A stretch of 22,875 nt of DNA from CAZPCZ01 sp964585225 (GTDB lineage Bacteria > Patescibacteriota > Patescibacteriia > JACPHY01), in NCBI GenBank assembly GCA_964585225.1, contig CAZPCZ010000016.1:1-22875 (forward strand), given 5' to 3'. A program made the translations under genes and the position numbers. Under the pieces are notes generated by a model that ran no database searches, was not told the origin of the DNA, and worked only from the letters and a program-made list of their open reading frames with translations. Within the stretch, counting starts at the first letter, position 1. Each line of letters begins with the position of its first letter. This document shows positions 7,967-15,505 of this stretch, piece after piece.

Positions 7967-9222
7967 TGGAAAAGCAAGCGCTCGTCTACGTGGACCTGAA
8001 CGAAACGCCTCATCTAGTTGGGCGGCTGTGGGCACGAATTCGGAAGGGCAAGGAGAGTGCCACTTTCGAATACGACAAGGCATGGCTCAACCATCCAAAC
8101 CGATTCTCGCTTGATCCAGCCCTGAAGCTCGGGCCGGGGCCCTTTCACACCGGCTCCGAGAGGCCCCTGTTCGGCGCGATCGGCGATTCCGCTCCTGATC
8201 GGTGGGGTCGAGTCCTCATGCGCCGCGCTGAGCGCCGGCGGGCCGATCACGAGGGTGGGACGCCCCGCACCCTTTTGGAAATTGACTACCTCCTGATGGT
8301 AAACGACGAAGCGCGACAGGGCGCCTTGCGATTCGCCGAGCAGGAAGGGGGGCCGTTTCTAGCGCAGGATGCTGTGACGAAGATTCCGCCGCTGATCGAG
8401 ATACCGCGTTTGCTGTCAGCAGCAGATCATATTGCCAGCGACTCCGACACTGACGAAGACCTCCGCCTTCTCCTTGCACCTGGCTCGTCCCTCGGCGGCG
8501 CTCGACCCAAGGCATCAGTCCGCGACACCGACGGTCATCTGGCGGTTGCGAAGTTCCCGCACAAGGCAGACGAAACCGACGCAGTACGCTGGGAGGCCGT
8601 GGCGCTTGCGCTCGCCGCTAAGGCTGGCATTTCAGTCCCAACCTGGCGCGTTGTCGATTCCGCCGGCAGACCAGTTCTCCTTCTACGCCGCTTCGATCGC
8701 GCAGACGCAGTCCGCGTGCCGTTTCTATCCGCCATGAGCATGCTGGGCGCGAACGACAGCGAGACGCGAAGCTATCTCGAGATTGTGGACGCGCTTCGTC
8801 AGCAGGGCGCCGCCCCCAAGGATGACATGCGTGCTCTGTGGCGGCGGATCGTATTCAGCATCCTGATCTCGAATACCGACGACCATCTGCGGAATCATGG
8901 CTTTCTCTACGCCGGGAGCGATGGCTGGCGGTTGGCCCCGGCCTATGATCTCAATCCAGTACCCGTCGACATCAGGCCGCGCGTTCTGACGACCGCAATC
9001 GACGTTGACGATAACACGGCATCGCTTGAGCTGGCGATGAAGGTAATCGGGTACTTCGATCTGGAAGCCAAGGAGGCAAGGGCGATCGCCGCCGAGGTTG
9101 GCCGAGCCGTGGCGACATGGCGCGAACAGGCGTCAAGCCTTGGTCTTTCGAGGGCCGAAATCGATCGGATGGCGTCGGCTTTCGAGCACGAAGATCTGCG
9201 TCTGGCCCTCAAATCGCAATAG
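7966..9222 (+). CDS. hipA: HipA-like serine/threonine kinase toxin
   Basis: HipA kinases stop growth by phosphorylating a target (glutamyl-tRNA synthetase in E. coli), giving persistence. The 418-residue product is full length (E. coli HipA is 440). It shows the N-terminal HipA domain with FGAIGDSAPDRWGR at about 69-82, the phosphate-binding loop GSSLGGARPK at 173-182, the catalytic-loop block SNTDDHLRNHGF at 302-313, and PAYDLNPVP at 325-333, whose aspartate binds metal in the family. All key residues are present, so it is probably active. The ATG at 7966 overlaps the hipB stop; a GTG one codon earlier is equally possible. GGTAGGAAG upstream is the ribosome site. It may target a different substrate from the E. 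coli toxin. Confidence 0.9.
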   Translation: MEKQALVYVDLNETPHLVGRLWARIRKGKESATFEYDKAWLNHPNRFSLDPALKLGPGPFHTGSERPLFGAIGDSAPDRWGRVLMRRAERRRADHEGGTPRTLLEIDYLLMVNDEARQGALRFAEQEGGPFLAQDAVTKIPPLIEIPRLLSAADHIASDSDTDEDLRLLLAPGSSLGGARPKASVRDTDGHLAVAKFPHKADETDAVRWEAVALALAAKAGISVPTWRVVDSAGRPVLLLRRFDRADAVRVPFLSAMSMLGANDSETRSYLEIVDALRQQGAAPKDDMRALWRRIVFSILISNTDDHLRNHGFLYAGSDGWRLAPAYDLNPVPVDIRPRVLTTAIDVDDNTASLELAMKVIGYFDLEAKEARAIAAEVGRAVATWREQASSLGLSRAEIDRMASAFEHEDLRLALKSQ

Positions 9223-9495
9223 GGCGTACCTGCCCTCTTCTGAGAAGGGGTTCCCCAACGTCGACACGAGTACCAGAGCCGTTGCCCACCGACGACGACC
9301 ACGACGACCACGATGAGCACGATCACGCGGATGCGTTGCGGAGATGATCCCCACTTGCTCCCGACTTGGTCCCGGAATCTGGCACATGGTGCCCACATAG
9401 TGCCGACTTGGTGCCTGCTTCGAGTTTCCTAATCGTGGAGTGTTTCCTACGTAGGAAACCAACATGTTTTGGAAAACACGGCGAACGGTGCACCG
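9223..9495. other. Convergent intergenic region, hipA end to tyrosine recombinase end
   Basis: No gene is seen. The region holds a short GGGG-TT-CCCC stem without a T-run near the hipA stop and a run of GAC/CAC triplets near 9285-9315. Loosely repeated GTGCC/GGTCC motifs lie at about 9365-9415, with an 18-bp perfect palindrome at 9442-9459 and TGTTTT-GG-AAAACA at about 9465-9478. It may contain an end or attachment site of the adjacent mobile module. Confidence 0.5.
9442..9459. repeat. Perfect 18-bp palindrome GTTTCCTACGTAGGAAAC
   Basis: The sequence equals its own reverse complement over 18 bp with no loop, so a dimeric protein site is likelier than an RNA hairpin. It lies 36 bp beyond the stop of tyrosine recombinase 1. 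Candidate roles are a recombinase core or accessory site, or an operator. No second copy was noticed near the other module. Confidence 0.6.
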
Positions 9496-10482
9496 TCAGG
9501 CAGCCCGGAGATACGCCCGGCGTAGCTCACGTCGATCTCGGCCGTGACCGAGCGCCTCCAATGTATCGGCCAGCGCGTGCTCCGAGGCCGCTGCGGCGGT
9601 GAGACCCCGCGCTATGTACTCACGGTATCTGGAGCGCTTGAATTCCTCGGCCCACAGGCGGCGGCGGGCATGGGTGCCGGTGGACCGGCCTCCGACGGCG
9701 AGGACGGCGCGGCGGATCGCGGCCTCGTAGGCACGGAGGGGAGCGATGTACGCGGCCCCGGTCTCAGCGAAGAACGCGCGAAGGCGGTCGAGCAGATCCT
9801 GTGGGATCGCGAGATCTCGCTCACGGCCGCCCTTGCCGATGACGTCGCAGAACGAAAGTCGCTTCGGCGTCATTCGTTCGCTCGCCTCCTCGGCCCGGAG
9901 GCCGCAGCGGGACTGGAGTTCGGCCGCGAGATGGTAGCCGCGTGGGAGGCCGGTCCGGACCTCGAAACGCTCGTCCAACTCGCGGAGACGGGCATGGGCG
10001 TTCTGGGCGAGCTTGGGGGTGGTGCGCTGATGGAGGGGGCTGCTGGTTGTCCCGGCAGCCAGGCGATCCCGAATCTCCGCCGCGATCTTCCGTCCCATCG
10101 CTTTGAAACTTTCGTACTTGCCGTAGAGCGCACCGAACTTCACGATGGCGCTCTTGATCTTTTCCAGGTACGAGGCGGTCGCGCCGCGATCCATCTGCTG
10201 CTTGAGGTAGTCGCGCATGTCGCGCTTGTCGATGTCGGAGTTCCGTTCCCGGCCGCGCTCGTGGCAGAACTCGATGAAGCGTTTCAGCACGTGCTCGTAG
10301 TCAACCCGCGTCTTGCCCCAGAAGAGCAGGTGCCGCGTTTCGTGGTACGCATCGCCATGCTCGCGTAGCCCCGCCAGCTTAAGGTCATGCTTCCCGATCC
10401 CGGTCCCCTGGAGAGCGAGCCAGCGCTCCTGGGCCGCCCACAGCCGCTGATGAAGCTCCTCCTTCATCGCGTGAAGACTCAC
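9496..10482 (-). CDS. Tyrosine recombinase of mobile module 1
   Basis: The 328-residue protein is a site-specific tyrosine recombinase that cuts and rejoins DNA through a covalent tyrosine link. The catalytic set is complete: Arg196 in GLRAEE, Lys217 in IGKGGRER, His271 and Arg274 in THARRR, His313 in LGHGRD, and the nucleophile Tyr324 near the C-terminus. An N-terminal arm (KHDLKLAGLREHGD) precedes a core-binding domain of about residues 55-125. The start is a GTG at 10482 preceded by GAGGAGGGAACC. It is clearly homologous to the protein at 19434-20411, including the N-terminal arm, and both follow a serine recombinase and a hairpin-rich spacer on the same strand. Target site and partner are unknown. 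Confidence 0.88.
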   Translation of the reverse strand: MSLHAMKEELHQRLWAAQERWLALQGTGIGKHDLKLAGLREHGDAYHETRHLLFWGKTRVDYEHVLKRFIEFCHERGRERNSDIDKRDMRDYLKQQMDRGATASYLEKIKSAIVKFGALYGKYESFKAMGRKIAAEIRDRLAAGTTSSPLHQRTTPKLAQNAHARLRELDERFEVRTGLPRGYHLAAELQSRCGLRAEEASERMTPKRLSFCDVIGKGGRERDLAIPQDLLDRLRAFFAETGAAYIAPLRAYEAAIRRAVLAVGGRSTGTHARRRLWAEEFKRSRYREYIARGLTAAAASEHALADTLEALGHGRDRRELRRAYLRAA

Positions 10483-10565
10483 GGTTCCCTCCTCTCCAGA
10501 TAGACTTTGGTCCCGTCCACCGATCCGGACGGACGCCTTTCAATTCGCGCGATTTTCGATGGTGT

Positions 10566-12959
10566 TCAGAGCCGAATCCGGCGCATCGGCACCGAATTCT
10601 CAGACGACGGCGCTTTCGGCTGGGTGAGCGCCGCAAAACCCTCCGCCTTCGCTCCCTTTGGGGGAGAGCTACGGCGAACGAGCGTGCAGGAGACGGCAGT
10701 CCCCGCCGTTTCCTGCACGCATAACGTCCCGTCGGAACCACGCGCGATTCCGCTTCGTTGCGGAGCCTCGGGACGAGGATCTCCGGGCGGCCTCGGTCCA
10801 TCCATGAAGCCGCCGATCGATCGCCGCTCGCTCACGAACTGCCCGACGCCTCGCCCAAACCGGAGTGGTGGGTCCCGGGACGGACGAGTCATCAGGTGGG
10901 GGTGGGGGCCAAGGGCAAAGGGGATTGATAATGGCAGGGGGCCCCCACCCCGCGCCGCACGCGACGCAGCGATCTTCGGATTCTCAAAGAGCGAAAAGGG
11001 AGCTAGAAGTTTTCGGGGACGAGCGTGTTGCCGTCTTTGGCGAGGGTGATGACGACTTCCTCGCAGGGCGGCCACTCGTTCTTTTTGTCGGCAGGAGGCG
11101 CCCCCGCTATTACCCAGCCGTAAACTCCCATCACCTTTCCCGAATAGCGTGTACAGCTCCACGACCCCGGACTTGAACTCGGATCGCTGCCGCTTGCGCC
11201 GGACCACGCGCTCGAACTTCAGATCGATCCGATCGACGAACTTGGCGAAGAAGGCCTTCTGCTTCAGCGGCGGCAACTGCTCGAATTCCTTCAGGCTCGC
11301 CAGGCACTGCATCACCTGATCGGTCAGCAGGTCGATGTTGACCAACGCTTCGGTCGAGCCGGGCTCCGCGTGCTTCGAGAGTCGCGCCAGTTCCTCGTGC
11401 ATGTCGTGGTAGGTCGCCGCCATTCCGATGGTTTCGCGTTCGCGGGCCTCGAGTCGTTCGAGGACGCCGAGTTGCTTCCGCAATTCAGCGACGCGCTTCT
11501 GGTGGGATCTCGTAGAGGTGTTGCGAGATCCTCCGAACATGGCCTGAAGTCGCGCTCGAACGTTTTGGCGAACCGCGGGAGAATCGAGAAGGGGAGCCAG
11601 GATCTCGCGAATCTTCCCCAGGATGCATCGTTCAAGGGAGGCGCGATCGATCCTGTTGTACGAGCATTGATTGGAGCCGCGAGTCAGGTAGGTCGAGCAG
11701 ACGTAGTGAGTTTGCCTGTAGGTGCGGGTCTCGCCGCCGACGAGTTTCTTCGCCGTCACCTGATGCCCGTACATTCGCGCGCCGCAGTCGCCGCAGTAGA
11801 CCAGTCCCCCGAGGATCGAGCGGGTCTGAAGCCCTTCGCGTTGGCGGTAATTCGTGTCCTGACGCTGAACGCGGGCATGATGAGCTCGATGCCAAAGCTC
11901 GGGCGTGACGATCGCGAGATCGGGCAGGTCGAAGCGGATGCGGTCCTGCTCTTCGTGCTCGAACACCTGCCCCTTGGCGCTTCGCGGCTTCGGGACCATG
12001 TTCCCATCTTGAACGAAGGTGTACTTGGCTTCGGTGCGGCTGTTCCACTCGAGGACCCCGTGGTAGATCGGATTGTGGACGATCGCCTTGACCGCGCTCG
12101 CGCACCACAGGCCCCATCCTCCCGGCGGAGGAATCTTGCGGGAGTTCAGCTCTCGGGCGATGGCCTTGAATCCCATGTTGCGATTCGCCATCGCGTCGAA
12201 GATGAATTTCACCGCCTCGACGCGGCGGGGGTCACCCTGCACGAGGCGGGTGAGCTCTCCGTCCGATTTCAACGGGAAGAAATTCTCCGTGGACGATCGG
12301 ACTTCGCGGACGAACTCGCCCTTCACGTCGAGAATGTGGTGGATTGCGGCGTCCTGCGGACCGCCGGGTTGCCTGTGCGCTCGGCGAACCGTGCGGATGC
12401 GCCGCACGGGCTCTTCCGATCCTTTCTCCACGATTTCGGCATCGAAGCCGTAGGGGATGGGTCCGCCGCACCAGTAGCCTTTCCGCGCGAGGGCGAGCAT
12501 GCCGCGAAGTGTGTCGCGCGACGTCTGCTTGAGGACCTCGTGCTTCTGGAAAGTCTCGATGGCCCATACCATCTCATGGTCGGTGCTGAGGGATTTTCCT
12601 TCGACGCAGTAGACGACGTCCGCGCCGGCCTTCAGGATTCGATCCGCGTAGCTCGCCGCCTCGAAGATATCGGCCCGCGTGTGTCGTGCGCGGTCGTACG
12701 TGAGAATCAGCCGCCAGGAGCGGTCGGGTTTCTCCAGATCCACCATGAGCCGATTGAACGCATCCCGGCGTTCGTGGTCATCGCCCGAGATGGCGTCATC
12801 GACGTATTCGCCGACGACGGCGATGCCCTGGGCGTCCGCCCACTTCGGAATCTCCTGTCGCTGTTGGAGGATGCTCTTCTCCTGTCGGTCCGTCGATCGG
12901 CGGAGGAGCATTACGGCGGAGCGAACGCCGGGCGCCATCATCTCGCGGCTCGACCTCAT
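10566..12959 (-). CDS. Large serine recombinase of mobile module 1 (probable C-terminal frameshift)
   Basis: Large serine recombinases integrate or excise mobile DNA through a serine nucleophile. The catalytic serine is Ser22 in LLRRSTDRQE, and the resolvase domain (residues about 14-155) includes EYVDDAISGDD and YDRARHTRAD. A recombinase domain follows at about 165-375. A zinc ribbon (C389-x2-C392, then C421 and C432) and a coiled coil at about 485-575 complete the protein. GGAGG lies 8 nt before the ATG. The frame stays open to 10566 (797 residues), but after Gly608 (near 11138) it turns into non-coding-looking sequence. A one-base shift at the GGGAAAGG run instead gives a coherent tail (VMGVYGW... 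LVPENF) ending at 11003, just before the boxA-like site. I therefore think the true product is about 650 residues, frameshifted here by mutation or sequencing error. Confidence 0.82.
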   Translation of the reverse strand: MRSSREMMAPGVRSAVMLLRRSTDRQEKSILQQRQEIPKWADAQGIAVVGEYVDDAISGDDHERRDAFNRLMVDLEKPDRSWRLILTYDRARHTRADIFEAASYADRILKAGADVVYCVEGKSLSTDHEMVWAIETFQKHEVLKQTSRDTLRGMLALARKGYWCGGPIPYGFDAEIVEKGSEEPVRRIRTVRRAHRQPGGPQDAAIHHILDVKGEFVREVRSSTENFFPLKSDGELTRLVQGDPRRVEAVKFIFDAMANRNMGFKAIARELNSRKIPPPGGWGLWCASAVKAIVHNPIYHGVLEWNSRTEAKYTFVQDGNMVPKPRSAKGQVFEHEEQDRIRFDLPDLAIVTPELWHRAHHARVQRQDTNYRQREGLQTRSILGGLVYCGDCGARMYGHQVTAKKLVGGETRTYRQTHYVCSTYLTRGSNQCSYNRIDRASLERCILGKIREILAPLLDSPAVRQNVRARLQAMFGGSRNTSTRSHQKRVAELRKQLGVLERLEARERETIGMAATYHDMHEELARLSKHAEPGSTEALVNIDLLTDQVMQCLASLKEFEQLPPLKQKAFFAKFVDRIDLKFERVVRRKRQRSEFKSGVVELYTLFGKGDGSLRLGNSGGASCRQKERVAALRGSRHHPRQRRQHARPRKLLAPFSLFENPKIAASRAARGGGPLPLSIPFALGPHPHLMTRPSRDPPLRFGRGVGQFVSERRSIGGFMDGPRPPGDPRPEAPQRSGIARGSDGTLCVQETAGTAVSCTLVRRSSPPKGAKAEGFAALTQPKAPSSENSVPMRRIRL
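10682..10720 (-). repeat. 16-bp hairpin shared in type with module 2
   Basis: GCGTGCAGGAGACGGC (10682-10697) pairs with GCCGTTTCCTGCACGC (10705-10720) around a 7-nt loop, with a single G-T wobble. There is no T-run, so it is not a standard terminator. The core CAGGAAACGGC recurs in the hairpin at 20546-20584. Confidence 0.7.
10899..10951 (-). repeat. 12-bp perfect inverted repeat with 29-nt loop
   Basis: GGGGTGGGGGCC (10899-10910) is perfectly complementary to GGCCCCCACCCC (10940-10951). In the transcript it would form a very stable stem directly after the boxA-like site. Module 2 has a large stem at the matching place (21057-21110). Confidence 0.6.
10980..10992 (-). promoter_or_regulatory. 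boxA-like antitermination site, module 1
   Basis: On the minus strand this reads GCTCTTTGAGAAT, close to the rRNA-operon boxA (GCTCTTTAACAAT) bound by NusB and ribosomal protein S10. It lies 11 bp after the frameshift-corrected end of the serine recombinase (11003) and ahead of the hairpin-rich stretch. The copy in module 2 matches it at 14 of 16 bases over 10977-10992. Confidence 0.5.
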
Positions 12960-13044
12960 CGCTTTTTCCTCCGAAGTTCGTTGGCGGCTTTCCGACGCGG
13001 GCCGAGTCTTCGTCCGTTCTATCCTCTCCGAGTGTCAGTCCGTG

Positions 13045-13227
13045 TCACGCCGCAGCGGATTTCTTTCGCGCCTCGGCATCGGCGATCCAGAGGGCCATGG
13101 CGATCTCTGCGAGGAAGCCCTCGAGGTTCGAGTCCGGGCTGGGCTCATTCGTGAGCCGAACGGCCATTCGTTCTGCGATTGCATCCTGGGAGAGCGTGGA
13201 ATCAGGTCCGGAGAGTTTCTCGTTCAC
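13045..13227 (-). CDS. Small hypothetical protein in mobile module 1
   Basis: A 60-residue product starts at a GTG (13227) with AGGAGAG and a suitable spacer just upstream. It lies between the sigma-like gene and the serine recombinase on the same strand. The sequence is acidic and helical in character (SQDAIAERMAVRLTNEP, then FLAEIAMALWIADAEARKK). An upstream ATG at 13287 would add 20 residues and overlap the sigma-like gene, which I consider less likely. I do not recognise the family. It could be a partner or anti-sigma-like regulator of its neighbour, but nothing in the sequence proves this. Confidence 0.5.
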   Translation of the reverse strand: MNEKLSGPDSTLSQDAIAERMAVRLTNEPSPDSNLEGFLAEIAMALWIADAEARKKSAAA

Positions 13228-13277
13228 GATCTCTCTCCTGTCACATGATAAAGCAATTCCGGGTCGGAACGCTCGCA

Positions 13278-13745
13278 TCACGCGCACTCCTTTCTGATCT
13301 CCTCCCGGAGCACGCAGAACCAGCGGCGCACCGTCGAGGCGGGCACGTTCAGCAGCTCAGCCGCTTCTTCGCGCGTATGGCCCTCGCTGACGAGAACCAC
13401 GGCCCGCTTCGTCAGCGGTTCCAGCGACGCGATGTGCCGATCCTGCTCGTCGGTGGTCGAGGATTCGCGGGCAGTTTCGCCGGGGCAGCTCTCCTCGGGC
13501 ATGGCATCGAGTTCGATGATGCCCCGGTCGCGGGCGTGGCTCCGGAGAAAATCCCGACCGGCGAAGTAGCAGCCCTGGAGAAGGTACTTCTGAGTGACGA
13601 ACCTCGGCGGCTTCTCGAGCCACCGGAGAACCAGTTGGCCGAATGCGTCCTCGGCGTCTTCGGCGTGGAGGCCGAAGATGTCGACGAGGAACCCGATGCC
13701 TCGGTTGCGATGGGCCATGATCCATTCCGCCACTTCTTCGTTCAT
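13278..13745 (-). CDS. Sigma-70 (ECF-like) region 2/region 4 protein
   Basis: The 155-residue protein looks like a short sigma factor or a sigma-like DNA-binding regulator. The N-terminal part (HAEDAEDAFGQLVLRWLEKP, then YFAGRDFLRSHARDR) resembles sigma region 2. The C-terminus (LTKRAVVLVSEGHTREEAAE, then LNVPASTVRRW) is a clear region-4 helix-turn-helix at about residues 108-150. An AAAGGAGA site lies 7 nt before the ATG. It is the first gene of the module 1 cluster, ahead of the small ORF and the serine recombinase, so it may switch on recombinase expression. Module 2 lacks a counterpart. A phage-type HTH regulator that only resembles a sigma factor is the alternative. Confidence 0.68.
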   Translation of the reverse strand: MNEEVAEWIMAHRNRGIGFLVDIFGLHAEDAEDAFGQLVLRWLEKPPRFVTQKYLLQGCYFAGRDFLRSHARDRGIIELDAMPEESCPGETARESSTTDEQDRHIASLEPLTKRAVVLVSEGHTREEAAELLNVPASTVRRWFCVLREEIRKECA

Positions 13746-14679
13746 CGATTATTCTCCTTTGGAAAATGAGAAATGAAGGCGGGGGAGGGGAGGGGTGGGA
13801 GAATCTTCGCGTCGGGGAAGATCGCGTAGTGGAGAGGCTTTGGAAGGAAGTGTCAGGTCCGCTTGAGAGCGGAGCGTGTGGCCGATGTGTTCGTCGTTGG
13901 CGCCGCAGGGGGCGCCTCATGTGTTCTTGGCGGCGAGAATGGACGAGCGGAACTTCACCAGTCCATCAGAGGCGGATGGAACCGTCTCCGAACGTACGTC
14001 TGCAACGGAGTAAGGCCGTGCCTGCCAAGGGCAGGCACGAGTGTCTTGAGCTGCCTACAGACCAGCGACCATGGTTGCGCGCCGCGAGGCCGCCAAGGCG
14101 CTCGGGCGCAGCGATTTGTTCATGTCCGAATACCTGGAGTCTCGGACTCTTGTTTTGCTCGATCCGCTTCCAGGACGTCCGTGAATCGAGTACATGTGTT
14201 GACTCGGACGGCACCGAGGACTGGAGAGCCCAGTCTTCCCACCGCAGGTTCGAGGGGGTCCGGCGACGGCTTCAAAGAACAGTGTCTCCCTTGCTATCAG
14301 CTTAAAGCGGTTCGAAGTCAAAACGTTCGAAAAAAATCACATTTCTCTGAATCTTCTTCTCCACAGGCGGGGCCCCAGCGCGCACTCCGCCGGTCCACCT
14401 GTTTCCCCGCTCGTCTCCAGGGCCAGGCCCGCCTGTTGCAAGGGTCACCTCGGTCGATGTCCTGGCATCCTTTGGTGGGAAGCAGGAGAGGGGGTGGGAT
14501 AGAGAAATCGCGACCATCACGACATCACCGGTCGGCAAGATATTCATCGGGAAGAACAAGCAGCCCCCAGAGAGGCATCGGCAGGCTAGAATAGGGGTAC
14601 TGATCTCGGCGAGGCGGGGGAGGTGGCGTGAAGCTTGCGCGCCCCGTGTGATCCCGGTCTCGCGTTCAGTGAAAACGCT
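13746..14679. other. 934-bp gene-free region with hairpins
   Basis: No convincing gene is present on either strand. The region contains perfect hairpins TCCGCT-TGAG-AGCGGA (13858-13873), GGCGCC-6-GGCGCC (13899-13916) and CGTGCCTGCC-AAG-GGCAGGCACG (14017-14039), plus GAGTC-TCG-GACTC near 14130. Past about 14330 it turns less structured and AT-richer for a short distance, with TTCGAA repeated at about 14310-14330. It separates mobile module 1 from the helicase remnant and probably contains a module boundary and the promoters of the divergent genes. Confidence 0.45.
14017..14039. repeat. Perfect 10-bp hairpin, loop AAG
   Basis: CGTGCCTGCC (14017-14026) and GGCAGGCACG (14030-14039) pair perfectly. 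No T-run follows on either strand, so a plain terminator is unlikely. A repetitive extragenic palindrome or part of a structured RNA is possible. Confidence 0.6.
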
Positions 14680-15432
14680 ATGCCTACCGGTCGGACCCCA
14701 GGCCTCCCACTGTCAGACCTCATCGCGGATCGTGCACGCGTTCGCCACAAACTCCTCGATCTGACGACCAGTAATCGTCTTTTGAACTTCCGTTACAGCG
14801 ATCGATCAGCCCGCGTTGTCCAAATCGTCGATGAACAGCCGGACCAAGTCTACGAGACCCTGGTCAAGCAGTCCAAGGCAATGGAACTGATTCCGTTGCC
14901 CGAAGAAGACGACGACTCAGATGACCAAGACGAGGCGCCAGTAGGAGAGTTGAGCGAGAACGCCGGCGGACTGGATTCCCAGCCACTCCCTGATCCAGCG
15001 CCTCGACAACTGCAGCTACCACTCGATCAGCGCGATATCGCACCTCCCGAGGAAGACGGTGTTTCGATCAAACTCGATCCTGATCTTCCGGAACCGTACA
15101 AGTCGGGCGATGACGTCCCCGAGAAGCATCGCGACCGCAGGCTCCAGACAAAGCTCGATATCAAGACACTTGATCGGCGGCTGCGGGCTATCAGTGCCGA
15201 CGCCTCTCGCGCGATCGAAGAGACCTCGATCAACCTCCTGTATTTGGCGATCGGTTTTCTCGAGTGGCGCGAGCAAAAGGACTCTGAGAAAGCATATTTG
15301 GCCCCCTTGATCCTCGTGCCCGTCTCGATGCATCGCGAGCGCAGCCAGGAGGGGCCGACGTACGCCTACGAGCTGGAATACACCGGCGAAGATATCGAGA
15401 AGAATCTCTCGCTCGGAGCTGAACCGTGTTGA
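14680..15432 (+). pseudogene. DUF4011-type helicase, N-terminal fragment
   Basis: This 250-residue fragment is the start of a large DUF4011/superfamily-1 helicase with a C-terminal nuclease, a defence-island protein usually well over 1500 residues. The family block LLDLTTSNRLLNFRYSD lies at about residues 25-41. An acidic linker follows, then INLLYLAIGFLEWRE and YLAPLILVPV, both typical of the DUF4011 domain. The frame stops (TGA, 15430-15432) right after YTGEDIEKNLSLG. From there the remaining similarity continues in the next frame and jumps to the far end of the helicase. The ATP-binding Walker A region is absent, so the gene is disrupted by an internal deletion and should not encode a working helicase. 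The start chosen is the ATG at 14680. Confidence 0.85.
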
Positions 15433-15505
15433 GGCGGCCAGCGAGGCGGCCACACGAATTCCACCTGGGGGCGTTGCTACTGGAAAACCGGCAAACCGAA
15501 CCGAG

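Larger units (their letters stand above)
10483..10992 (-). ncRNA. Candidate long structured RNA or leader, module 1
   Basis: About 500 bases lie between the serine recombinase core and the tyrosine recombinase start. They begin, on the transcribed strand, with a boxA-like site (10992-10980). Strong inverted repeats follow: a 12-bp perfect stem at 10899-10951, GTCCCGGGAC at 10872-10881, a 16-bp stem with one G-T wobble at 10682-10720, and GTCCG/CGGAC just before the next gene. The serine recombinase frame stays open across most of it, but its composition there looks non-coding. The region at 20412-21152 has the same position and shares several short blocks. Function is unknown and the RNA nature is inferred. 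Confidence 0.4.

Noticed and set aside
9285..9330. GAC/CAC triplet run considered as a repeat array
   Set aside because: It is short, irregular and without spacers. It is not a CRISPR or a defined tandem repeat.
10483..11002. Module 1 spacer considered as a CRISPR array or group II intron
   Set aside because: There are no regularly spaced repeats and no reverse transcriptase. I could not find a domain V-like hairpin.
11370..13154. Plus-strand open frame of 594 codons
   Set aside because: Antisense to the serine recombinase, whose catalytic and zinc motifs are on the minus strand. No recognisable domain.
14071..14184. Short plus-strand ORF of 37 codons (MVARREAAKALGRSD...)
   Set aside because: No ribosome site, no recognised family, and a hairpin-rich surrounding. 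Too weak to call a gene.
14302..14559. Minus-strand ORF of 85 codons
   Set aside because: No ribosome site or domain was seen, and its composition looks like a random GC-rich frame.
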